Shown here: one piece after another, positions 1 to 7,449 of the stretch
Layout of the letters: every line of letters starts with the position of its first letter
Numbering within the stretch: the first letter of the stretch is position 1
From: Shinella zoogloeoides
Lineage (GTDB): Bacteria; Pseudomonadota; Alphaproteobacteria; Rhizobiales; Rhizobiaceae
NCBI RefSeq assembly: GCF_022682305.1
Contig: NZ_CP093528.1
Location: forward strand, 1,501,501 to 1,565,500
Direction of reading: 5' to 3'
DNA: 64,000 nucleotides
Notes under the pieces: model-generated
Seen by the model: only the letters and a program-made list of their open reading frames with translations
Database searches by the model: none
What the model was told of the DNA's origin: nothing
Position numbers and translations under genes: made by a program

Positions 1-393
1 GGCCGTCAGGACGGTCCGAAGGCGCTGGCTTGTCGGCGTCTTGACGTGGACGGGTTTGAAGAGGCCGACGCGCATCATCTGCGCGATTCCGCGCGCATCA
101 TGCCGGTCGGTCTTGTTGAGTTGCGCGGAGAGAGCCGCCTTCATGTGCCGGGTCTCTACACACACGATGGGAATGCCGGCTTCGGCTAAATGCCCATAAA
201 TGTGCTGAGACAGCATCCCTGCTTCGAGACCGACGCGGACGACTGGAAGCGGGAGCGACAGGATATGCTGCGCAATCTCTTCCGGATTGGATGAAAGCTT
301 TCGTTCATGCGCTACCTGCCCATCGGCGTTGACAACGCAGAGATTGATTGTTCGGGCGGAAACATCCAGCCCAATATAATAGCTTTGAGACAT
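1..393 (-). CDS. IS110-family transposase, N-terminal part (cut by window edge)
   Basis: This is the first 131 residues of an IS110-type transposase (DEDD class, RuvC-like fold). The start MSQSYYIGLDVSA carries the first catalytic Asp at residue 10. A Glu in VRVGLEAG and the NKTDRHDA motif follow, in the order expected for the DEDD site. IS110 enzymes move circular intermediates guided by a bridge RNA encoded outside the transposase frame. The start ATG is at 393-391. The gene runs off the left edge, so whether it is intact cannot be said. It sits just beyond the 3' end of the metal operon and may mark a junction of that island. Confidence 0.85.
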   Translation of the reverse strand, partial: MSQSYYIGLDVSARTINLCVVNADGQVAHERKLSSNPEEIAQHILSLPLPVVRVGLEAGMLSQHIYGHLAEAGIPIVCVETRHMKAALSAQLNKTDRHDARGIAQMMRVGLFKPVHVKTPTSQRLRTVLTA

Positions 394-467
394 GCCGAAC
401 TCCTCCGAATCAAGAGTCGACACGTCTCATAACCAATCTACAGACCATTTTGTAAACTACGACTATT

Positions 468-1124
468 TCAGTCGTTCTCGGGACTAGACTGGCCCTTGGG
501 CCGCGACGAGCCATCACCTATTGCATCGTGCGCCTCCTTCAGGATATTCCAGCCACCCTTGAGCACGATGCCGCCAACCAGCAACCCGATGATTAGGTCA
601 GGCAGCGGGGACGCGAAGAACATGACCGCGGCACCCGACGCGACAATGCCGGCGTTCGCCAGCATATCGTTCGTCGTAAAGATCCAGGACGCTTTGAGAT
701 GCACACCTCGATCCCGATGCGACCGCAGCAGTTTTAAGCAAACTACATTAAGCGCGGCATTGGCGAGAGCCGTGACGATCATGGCGAGGCCGATTGGCTC
801 GGCACCCACGAAGAAACGGCGAAGCACCTCCACGAACAATGCAAGTCCAAAGGCGATCAGAAGCAAACCCGAAAGACGCGCCACTCGCACCTTTGCCACG
901 ATCGTCCGGCCGACGGCATAAAGGCTGACGGCATAAACGCCGGCATCTCCCAAATTATCCAGGGCGGCACCCAAGAGACCTGTCGAGTCTGCGATAACGC
1001 CGACGACACCGGCCACGATCACCTGCAAGAAGTTTATGGCAAGAACCCAGATAAGAGTCCTGCGTTCGGCGGCATTGCTCGCGTCAAGCTCGATTTCACC
1101 TTCTTCTTGTTGTTTTTCACTCAT
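468..1124 (-). CDS. Short CDF-family cation efflux protein
   Basis: A 218-residue membrane protein related to the cation diffusion facilitator family, whose members export Zn, Cd, Co or related divalent ions by proton antiport. The DNLGD motif (D56, D60) sits where TM2 of CDF proteins carries its metal site, and TNDMLAN near residue 153 is in the TM5 site position. It lacks the usual C-terminal cytoplasmic metal-binding domain, so it is shorter than typical members (about 300 residues). The start MSEKQQEEGE is preferred over an upstream extension that overlaps uppP. It is the last gene of a minus-strand run ATPase-lspA-ccdA-uppP-CDF, 23 bases behind uppP, and is probably induced with the ATPase. 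Confidence 0.8.
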   Translation of the reverse strand: MSEKQQEEGEIELDASNAAERRTLIWVLAINFLQVIVAGVVGVIADSTGLLGAALDNLGDAGVYAVSLYAVGRTIVAKVRVARLSGLLLIAFGLALFVEVLRRFFVGAEPIGLAMIVTALANAALNVVCLKLLRSHRDRGVHLKASWIFTTNDMLANAGIVASGAAVMFFASPLPDLIIGLLVGGIVLKGGWNILKEAHDAIGDGSSRPKGQSSPEND

Positions 1125-1147
1125 ACACGTTTCCGATATTTTGCATC

Positions 1148-2020
1148 TCAAGTGAAATAGCCCAAAGCAACCGCCCAGATGAGTACGATACCGAGAACAC
1201 CTCGGTAAATAACAAACGGCCAGGCGGAAAAACGCTCGAGAACGCGCATCAGCCCCCAAATCGCACAGAACGCGGAAATAGAAGCCACGACGAGCCCGAC
1301 AAGAAGTAGTGACCAGCCGTCGGCGGAAAGCTGCACTTTGTGGAGTTCCCAGAGCTCCTTGAAGCCAGCCAGGGCGATTGCCGGCAGGCCAAGAAGGAAT
1401 GAGAACCGCGCCGCCTCATCTCGCTTCAGGCCGAGGGCGAGCGCCGCAGTCAAAGTCGAGCCTGAACGCGAAACGCCAGGAATCAGCGCTCCGATTTGAG
1501 CAATTCCCACGATCATTGCATCGATGGCCGATGTGTTCTCAAGCGTTCGTCGGTGCCGGGCAAAAATCTCCGCGAGCGCCAGGAGGACAGCCATGACGAT
1601 GCACGCCCAGCCGATGACTTCGAGAGTACGAAGCGGCGAGCCGCACGCGTTCAACGCTCCAGACAAGGAAAGGCCGGCAATACCGATCGGGATCGTGGCA
1701 AGGAGAATTCCGACCGAGAAGCGGAAGTGTCGATCTCGGAAATCCCGATTTGCGACGGCACGCAGCGAATTGGTGGCTAGTTGGCTCACGTCGCTCCAGA
1801 AATAACTGACGACTGCAGTAAGCGCTGCAAGCTGCATGGCGGCTGAAAAGGCTGAGCCAGGATCCTGCCAACCGAGCAGCGCAGGCACGATCCGCATATG
1901 GGCGGTCGAAGAGATCGGTAGCAACTCGGTGATGCCTTGGACAAGTCCGAGCAGGGCGACCTTGCCATAGCCTAGCGCCACGAATCCGGTGTCGACGCCT
2001 TGAGTACACGCTCCCGTCAT
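1148..2020 (-). CDS. uppP: Undecaprenyl-diphosphatase (UppP/BacA, PbrB-like)
   Basis: A 290-residue polytopic membrane protein with both UppP signatures: the glutamate-containing GLVQGITELLPISSTAH stretch at residues 25-41 and PGVSRSG at 181-187. UppP removes a phosphate from undecaprenyl diphosphate on the periplasmic face, recycling the lipid carrier for cell-wall synthesis. In lead-resistance operons a UppP homologue (PbrB) is thought to release phosphate that precipitates exported Pb2+. Its place in this metal operon makes that role likely here. The ATG at 2020 has a GGGAG Shine-Dalgarno six bases upstream, so the longer frame reaching 2116 is not used. It lies 118 bases after ccdA. Confidence 0.9.
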   Translation of the reverse strand: MTGACTQGVDTGFVALGYGKVALLGLVQGITELLPISSTAHMRIVPALLGWQDPGSAFSAAMQLAALTAVVSYFWSDVSQLATNSLRAVANRDFRDRHFRFSVGILLATIPIGIAGLSLSGALNACGSPLRTLEVIGWACIVMAVLLALAEIFARHRRTLENTSAIDAMIVGIAQIGALIPGVSRSGSTLTAALALGLKRDEAARFSFLLGLPAIALAGFKELWELHKVQLSADGWSLLLVGLVVASISAFCAIWGLMRVLERFSAWPFVIYRGVLGIVLIWAVALGYFT

Positions 2021-2138
2021 TCTGGCTCCCGGTTGTTGCGCGGCGCGGGCGCGCCCCGATGAATCACGCGCCAAAGTTCGGCGGGGGTTCTGAAGCCGAC
2101 TGACGAGTCGCAGCAATTCGCGGCAGCCAGCGAGTCCC

Positions 2139-2873
2139 TCAACCGATCGCTCCCAGCATCGGAAACGTCATCAGCATCCAAATGGCGATCTCCTGCAACC
2201 TCCCGGTCATCATCAAAACGCCGACGCCGATCATGACCGCACCACCGCCGATGTTCAGCGCGGCACCGACGCGGCGCATGCGCTTCAATGCGGCTGCCGC
2301 GTTTCCCATGAAGAGGGCCGTGAGGAGAAACGGCACACCGAGGCCGAGGCCGTAAGTTCCGAGAAGAATCGCGCCGTTGCCTGATGACGTCGCGGTTACC
2401 GTGAGGATGGAGCCCAATACCGGGCCAATGCAGGGCGTCCAGCCGAAGGCAAAGGCGACACCCAGCAGGAAGGCGCCGACCGGTCCATTGACCTGGCGCG
2501 GTCCGTTCCATCGGCGGTCGGTCATGAGTATCGGGAGGCGAAGGAGCCCCGTCATCGCCAAACCGAAGACAATGACCAGAGCTCCGCCGATCAGGTTGGT
2601 TTCCATCTGGAAGCGTTGGAGAAGGCCGCCGAGGGCCATCGCGCTGACTCCAAGCAGCACGAATATGGTCGTGAACCCGAGCACGAACAGCAGCGCAGGG
2701 CGGAAGATGTGAAGCCGGGATACCGCATCACTGCTGCCGGTCGTGCCGGCGCCACCAGCGACATAGGACAGGTAGCCCGGCACGAGCGGCAGGACGCAGG
2801 GTGAAAGGAAGGAGATAGCGCCGGCAGCGGCCGCTGTCGCCAGCCCGAGCAACGATATTTCCAGCGCCGCCAT
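2139..2873 (-). CDS. ccdA: CcdA/DsbD-type thiol electron transporter
   Basis: A 244-residue protein with about six membrane segments, matching the transmembrane domain of DsbD/CcdA. These proteins carry electrons from cytoplasmic thioredoxin across the inner membrane to periplasmic thiol proteins. The two conserved cysteines are present: C26 in SPCVLP and C148 in GWTPCIGP. It starts two bases after the lspA stop, so the two are probably translationally coupled. In a metal operon it could keep thiols reduced during Cd or Pb stress, which is an inference. The chromosome should hold another copy for cytochrome c maturation. Confidence 0.88.
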   Translation of the reverse strand: MAALEISLLGLATAAAAGAISFLSPCVLPLVPGYLSYVAGGAGTTGSSDAVSRLHIFRPALLFVLGFTTIFVLLGVSAMALGGLLQRFQMETNLIGGALVIVFGLAMTGLLRLPILMTDRRWNGPRQVNGPVGAFLLGVAFAFGWTPCIGPVLGSILTVTATSSGNGAILLGTYGLGLGVPFLLTALFMGNAAAALKRMRRVGAALNIGGGAVMIGVGVLMMTGRLQEIAIWMLMTFPMLGAIG

Positions 2874-2875
2874 GC

Positions 2876-3436
2876 TCAGCGCTTCCCGTTGCTAAGCGGC
2901 TCCTGCGTGCGAAGCACCGGTTGGGTCGAAAAAAGCGATCCAGCCAGGAGCAGCGCGACGCCAATGCTGATTGCAACATCCGCCATGTTGAAGGTCGGCC
3001 AATGCCAGTTGCCTATGTGAAAATCGAGAAAGTCTGTCACCGCGCCTTGATGCACGCGGTCAACGATGTTGCCGGCGGCGCCGCCGGCGATCAAACCGAG
3101 AGCCGTTGCTTCAATGGTCCTGCGGGTCCGCATTGCCCAAACGAGAAGACCGACCGTGATCGCCACTTTGATCCCGGCCAACACCAACGGATGCTCGAGG
3201 AAGACATCTTGGAACATCCCGAAGCTGACTCCGGTGTTGAAGCCGAGCGTCAGGTTGAAAAAGGGCACAACCTCGATCACGCGTGGCGGGACCATGACGG
3301 CATTTATGATCAACCACTTCGTAGCAACGTCGAAAAGAAGCGCGGCCACAAATGCGCCGCCAACCCATATCGCGATATTTCTAGCGGGACGTTCGGCCAC
3401 GATGATTCCTTGTGTTCTTCGGGTTCTGATCGGCAT
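2876..3436 (-). CDS. lspA: Lipoprotein signal peptidase (LspA, PbrC-like)
   Basis: An inner-membrane aspartyl protease of 186 residues that normally cleaves prolipoprotein signal peptides. The catalytic pair is visible: D135 in GAVTDFLDFH and D153 in FNMADVAI, with the GNIVDRVHQG stretch before them. Four membrane segments fit the family. The ATG at 3436 is chosen; a TTG at 3460 would add eight residues that overlap a hairpin. LspA homologues (PbrC) accompany UppP homologues in lead-resistance operons, where they are linked to maturation of the phosphatase. The gene follows the P-type ATPase closely, so it is an accessory paralogue and not the housekeeping copy. Confidence 0.88.
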   Translation of the reverse strand: MPIRTRRTQGIIVAERPARNIAIWVGGAFVAALLFDVATKWLIINAVMVPPRVIEVVPFFNLTLGFNTGVSFGMFQDVFLEHPLVLAGIKVAITVGLLVWAMRTRRTIEATALGLIAGGAAGNIVDRVHQGAVTDFLDFHIGNWHWPTFNMADVAISIGVALLLAGSLFSTQPVLRTQEPLSNGKR

Positions 3437-3447
3437 TTCTGTCGTCA

Positions 3448-3474
3448 GCGGCCGCCCCAATACAGGGCGGCCGC
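3448..3474 (-). other. Strong GC hairpin between the ATPase and lspA genes
   Basis: A perfect 10-bp stem (GCGGCCGCCC with GGGCGGCCGC) and a 7-base loop lie in the short ATPase-lspA gap. No U-run follows, so it is more likely an RNA-processing or stability element, or a partial attenuator, than a full terminator. Confidence 0.5.
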
Positions 3475-3481
3475 TATTGGC

Positions 3482-6400
3482 TCAATGCGCAGTTGCAGGG
3501 CGAGCCACAGTGGAATGCTGGCGCTCCTGTGCTCGAACCTTTGCGCCGCCGACTGGGCCACCATCTCTCTGGCGCTGTTCCCGATTGAGGAGCCGCAAAC
3601 CGTTGAGAACGACCAGCAGGGAGGCCCCAACATCGGCGGCGATCGCGCCCCAAAGGGATGCGAGACCGATCACCGTCAGCACTGTGAACAACAGCTTCAC
3701 GGCGATCGAGAAGGCGATATTCTGCCGAATGACGGCGAGCGTGGCTCGTGAATGGCGCACGAGCCAGGGAAGTCTGGAGAGGTCGTCCGACATCAGGGCG
3801 ACGTCTGCCGTTTCGATGGCTGCGTCGCTCCCCATTGCGCCCATGGCAATGCCGAGATTGGCGCGGCCCATGGCAGGGGCGTCATTGACCCCGTCACCCA
3901 CCATGGCGACGACGCCATAGCGCCGAACCAGGTCCTCGACGGCCGTGACCTTGTCGCCGGGCAGAAGTTCCGCGCGAACTTCATCAATGCCGGTCTGCTT
4001 GGCAATCGCCTCGGCGGTGGCCCGATTGTCGCCTGTCAGCATCACCACTTTTTCCACGCCCGCCCGATGCAGCGCGGTGACGATATCCTTGGCTTCAGCC
4101 CTCACAGCATCGGCAACAGCGATCAGTCCCCAGACTTCCTGGCCGTCGCCAACGGCGACAATGGTCCGGCCAGCGCCGGAAAGTGTGTCGGCGCGTTCCA
4201 GGATGGCCGGTGAGCCGACCGCGCGTTCATCGAGGTAGCGGCGTGACCCAAGCCAGACTTCGCGACCGGAGACGCGGCCGGTCATGCCGCGACCCGTGAT
4301 GGCCTGGACGGCCTCGGCCGGTTGTGCGGCAATGCCGTTTTCTGTTGCCCTCGCCAAAATAGCGCGGGCGATGGGGTGCTCGCTGCGCGCCTCGAGGGCT
4401 GCTGCTAACCGAAGAAGGTCATCCTCGTTTCGGCTGCCGAGCGCCAAGATCTCCACGACCTGAGGACGTCCTTCGGTGAGCGTCCCCGTCTTGTCCATGG
4501 CGATTGCTTTCAAGCGCGCCGGCGTCTCGAGATGGACGCCGCCTTTCACCAACACGCCCTGCTTCGCAGCTCCCGCAAGGGCAGCCACAATGGTCACGGG
4601 CGTCGAGATGACAAGGGCGCAGGGGCAGGCGATCACGAGCAATACGAGGGCGCGATAGAACCAAACCTCCCAGCCACCACCGAGCAACAGCGGCGGCACC
4701 AAAAAAACGGCTATCGCGAGCGCCATAACGACGGGCGTATAGACGCGTGCAAATTTCTCGACCCACTGCTCGCTGGGAGCCCGCCGGCCCTGCGCGGAGC
4801 CGACCATGCGGATGATCTGCGCGAGCGTGGTATCGCTTGACGCCTTGGTGGTCACGACGTCCAGCGCGCCTTCGCCGTTGATGGTGCCTGCAAAAACGTC
4901 GTCTCCTTCCGATTTGAAGACCGGGACGCTTTCGCCGGTGATCGGTGCCTGGTTGACCTCACTCTCTCCGGCGGCCACACGGCCGTCGAGCGGTACTTTA
5001 TCGCCAGGTCGAATAATGATGTGCGAACCGACACGGACTTCGGCTGCCGGCACGTCTCTCTCCGTGCCGTCTTCAAGCATGATGCGCGCGGTCGGCGGCG
5101 CGAGCTCCATCAGGGCCGCCACGGCCCGCCGCGCTCGGCCGAGGCTCCAGGCCTCGAGAGCAAGGGCGAGCGCGAAGAAGAACGAAACCGTTGCGGCTTC
5201 GAACCAAGCGCCAATTCCGATCGCACCCACGACGGCGATCACCATCAGGAGGTTCATGTCGGGACGCAGGCGCCTGGCCGCGAGCCAAGCCTTCGGGGCC
5301 ACGTAACGCACAGCACAAAGCGCGGCGAGCGTATAGAGAATGACGCTTAGCAGCGGCGTTGCACCTGCACCATGTTCGCCTGCCTCGAAGGCCGCGATGA
5401 TTCCACCTCCGACCCAGGCGTGAACCGCAAATCCGATCGCGACGAACAGGCCGCTCGCAGCAGTCAGCCATGATTGAATGCGTCTGCGCCGCTCTTCTGC
5501 CCGTGCCCCTTCGCTGGTGGCGCCCTCGGTCCAGGGCTCCGCCTGCAGGCCGGCGCGTACAACGGCCTTCTCGATCTTGGCCTCCAAGGCGGCGTCAGGC
5601 GCCATGTCGATCGACATGCGGCCGTTAAGAAGGTCGAAAGCGAGCTTGTCCTCACCAACGAGCGGGCCGACTTCGCGCTTCAGGGCGGCGATCTCGTCGG
5701 CACAATCCATGCCATGGATTCGATAGACAACGCCGCCAGGCAGATTGATCGGCGGCGGGCTGAGGGCTTCCTTCACGTTGGTCGCGCAACCGCACGCGGA
5801 TCCTGCGGCATCGCAGGTTGCCTGCTCAGCAACGGCCGGCGCTGTCCACAGCTCAGCCCGCATCCCGGTTCGCGCGACCGCCTGTTCGATCTCTTGGAGG
5901 GTTGTCCCGCTCTGAGGTGCAATGGTCATCGCACCCTGCGAAGTGTCGAAGGCGAGCTTATCCTCGCCAACGAGCGGTCCCAGTTCCCTGGTCAGAGCAG
6001 CCACCTCATTCTTGCAGTCGAGGCCGCGCACACGCAGGAGCATGGTTTCGGCCGAACCATCCTGGATGAGAGAGCCTGACATCCCGGTTCTTGAGATGCC
6101 GCTCACGAGTTCGTCGATCGAGGCACGGTGCTGAGGCGCGACCGTCATCAACCCCTTTGCTGTGTCGAAGGCGAGCCAGTCCTCACCGCCAACCAGAGGG
6201 CCGATTTCGCGCTTGAGCATCGCGACCTCGTTTTTGCAATCGAGGCCCTCGACCTTGAACAGCCACGCCGACGCGGAGGACTTATCCAGCTCAGCCAGCA
6301 ATTGTGCCCTCATTCCAGTGGTAGCGACCGCCTGCTCAATGGTATCGAGTGCCGGAGCGGTCAGGCCCGCGACCTCCATGACACCGCCCTTGGTGTCGAA

Positions 6401-6535
6401 CGACAACTTGTCCTCGCCACCGACGACGGGACCGACCGCGGCACGAAGCATCCGAACTTCGTTCTGACAATCCAAGCCCTCAACCTTGAAGCGTAACGTG
6501 CCTAAGGTGCTTCTAGCCTCGGCTTCAATAGTCAT
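3482..6535 (-). CDS. P1B-2-type heavy-metal ATPase (PbrA/CadA/ZntA-like) with four N-terminal metal-domain repeats
   Basis: A 1017-residue cation pump, longer than most family members (about 700-800). Motifs in order: TGESVP near residue 533, CPC at 637-639, phosphorylation site DKTGT with D681, SEHP at 718-721, and GDGVNDAP further on. The Lys in the penultimate helix and DVGAS in the last helix are typical of the Zn/Cd/Pb subgroup. The N-terminus has four HMA-like repeats, each with G-(L/M)-D-C-x-x-E (C23, C100, C174, C278), and not CxxC. A Cys-rich linker holds C241, C248 and C250. The start ATG has an AGGAG site and a MerR-type promoter upstream. It heads the operon ATPase-lspA-ccdA-uppP-CDF. 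Pb2+ or Cd2+ is the likely substrate, not proven by sequence. Confidence 0.93.
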   Translation of the reverse strand: MTIEAEARSTLGTLRFKVEGLDCQNEVRMLRAAVGPVVGGEDKLSFDTKGGVMEVAGLTAPALDTIEQAVATTGMRAQLLAELDKSSASAWLFKVEGLDCKNEVAMLKREIGPLVGGEDWLAFDTAKGLMTVAPQHRASIDELVSGISRTGMSGSLIQDGSAETMLLRVRGLDCKNEVAALTRELGPLVGEDKLAFDTSQGAMTIAPQSGTTLQEIEQAVARTGMRAELWTAPAVAEQATCDAAGSACGCATNVKEALSPPPINLPGGVVYRIHGMDCADEIAALKREVGPLVGEDKLAFDLLNGRMSIDMAPDAALEAKIEKAVVRAGLQAEPWTEGATSEGARAEERRRRIQSWLTAASGLFVAIGFAVHAWVGGGIIAAFEAGEHGAGATPLLSVILYTLAALCAVRYVAPKAWLAARRLRPDMNLLMVIAVVGAIGIGAWFEAATVSFFFALALALEAWSLGRARRAVAALMELAPPTARIMLEDGTERDVPAAEVRVGSHIIIRPGDKVPLDGRVAAGESEVNQAPITGESVPVFKSEGDDVFAGTINGEGALDVVTTKASSDTTLAQIIRMVGSAQGRRAPSEQWVEKFARVYTPVVMALAIAVFLVPPLLLGGGWEVWFYRALVLLVIACPCALVISTPVTIVAALAGAAKQGVLVKGGVHLETPARLKAIAMDKTGTLTEGRPQVVEILALGSRNEDDLLRLAAALEARSEHPIARAILARATENGIAAQPAEAVQAITGRGMTGRVSGREVWLGSRRYLDERAVGSPAILERADTLSGAGRTIVAVGDGQEVWGLIAVADAVRAEAKDIVTALHRAGVEKVVMLTGDNRATAEAIAKQTGIDEVRAELLPGDKVTAVEDLVRRYGVVAMVGDGVNDAPAMGRANLGIAMGAMGSDAAIETADVALMSDDLSRLPWLVRHSRATLAVIRQNIAFSIAVKLLFTVLTVIGLASLWGAIAADVGASLLVVLNGLRLLNREQRQRDGGPVGGAKVRAQERQHSTVARPATAH

Positions 6536-6589
6536 TGCGGTCTCCTAAATTTGCTTATTCTCTCGAGCCCGGCTCGAATCCTTTCACGC

Positions 6590-6620
6590 ACCATACATTC
6601 TGTAGTGGCTACAGGAGCAA
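6590..6620 (-). promoter_or_regulatory. MerR-type promoter/operator of the ATPase operon
   Basis: Read on the minus strand, a -35 TTGCTC (6620-6615) and a -10 TATGGT (6595-6590) are separated by 19 bp. Inside lies the perfect dyad CTGTAG-CCA-CTACAG (6600-6614). The long spacer with an internal dyad is the hallmark of MerR activation by DNA twisting, as at zntA, cadA and pbrA promoters. The ATPase start follows 55 bases downstream. The PbrR/CadR-like protein encoded at 9610-10023 is the obvious regulator. Confidence 0.88.
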
Positions 6621-6664
6621 GAGGCCTTTCAATCGTTTTTTGCCGTCCAAGCGAGCGACAGACG

Positions 6665-7213
6665 TCAGCGTCCGGCGGCTATCAGCCCGACCACAATTCC
6701 ATAGCTCGCGATTATTGAGGCGCCGGTGAGCGCCATGCCAAAAGCCCGGCCTGAGACTCGTTTGGCGTAGCCGAATGCAAAGGTGATGCGGCCAACCAGA
6801 AACAGAGCAACCAGCAGCGGTATGAGCACCAGTTCGGTTTCTCGCAGAAGCGCTGCTAGGGTCAGATGTGCGCCAAAAGCCAGTACTGTCTGCTCCAATG
6901 AATTCTGCAGCACCGCGGCACGCACGGCGATTGCCGGGCTGGGTTTGCCGAACGCCGAGCCCCGTATATCCGCCGGCGAATAGAACCTGCCTCTGCTCAC
7001 CGCGCCGACGCAGCCGGCCAGCCAGAGAAACATGAGAATACTCGCCTTCAACGTGAACGCGATCCGCTCACCGAAGTCCATCTCTGGGCTGAGGCCGAAC
7101 AATTCAGGAGGCAGCCAGGCATAGCCAACCACAAGGACGACCGCCGCGAAGGCGAGCGCGACGGCTGAGGCTCGGACAATGCCCACCTGGTCAGAACTGA
7201 GCCTCTTGAACAC
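6665..7213 (-). CDS. MAPEG-family membrane protein
   Basis: A protein of 182 residues with four membrane segments and the MAPEG pattern: an Asn-x-x-Glu region (LQNSLEQ) and a late R-x-x-F-x-x-GY stretch (RITFAFGYAKR). MAPEG proteins include glutathione-dependent membrane transferases and peroxidases; the true substrate is unknown. A GTG start at 7213 is chosen because AAGGAG lies eight bases upstream; an upstream start would add 21 low-complexity residues. Its own MerR-type promoter at 7312-7342 puts it in the same metal regulon as the ATPase. A glutathione-linked role in metal stress is inferred from that. Confidence 0.78.
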   Translation of the reverse strand: MFKRLSSDQVGIVRASAVALAFAAVVLVVGYAWLPPELFGLSPEMDFGERIAFTLKASILMFLWLAGCVGAVSRGRFYSPADIRGSAFGKPSPAIAVRAAVLQNSLEQTVLAFGAHLTLAALLRETELVLIPLLVALFLVGRITFAFGYAKRVSGRAFGMALTGASIIASYGIVVGLIAAGR

Positions 7214-7311
7214 TGTCCTTGCTCCTTGTCGTCCTCCGCCGCCTGCCTGTGGTGATGAAAGACCGGGGGCGACCACTCATCGCGCGTGGGTTCACACGCC
7301 CCGATCATAGG

Positions 7312-7342
7312 TATATAAATCCTGTAGTAACTACAGAATCAA
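7312..7342 (-). promoter_or_regulatory. Second MerR-type promoter/operator (MAPEG gene)
   Basis: On the minus strand, -35 TTGATT (7342-7337) and -10 TATATA (7317-7312) are 19 bp apart and enclose the dyad CTGTAG-TTA-CTACAG (7322-7336). Both half-sites are identical to those at 6600-6614, so one regulator should serve both promoters. The GTG start of the MAPEG gene lies about 100 bases downstream. Confidence 0.87.
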
Positions 7343-7449
7343 CCCTTGCGAGGGGTCGAGGCCGTGACTGAACCCGGTCGCCGTAACAGCGGTCACGGCC
7401 ACTTGGTGCCGAGATCGGGCACCGCAAGAACACGAGATGAGACCGGCGG

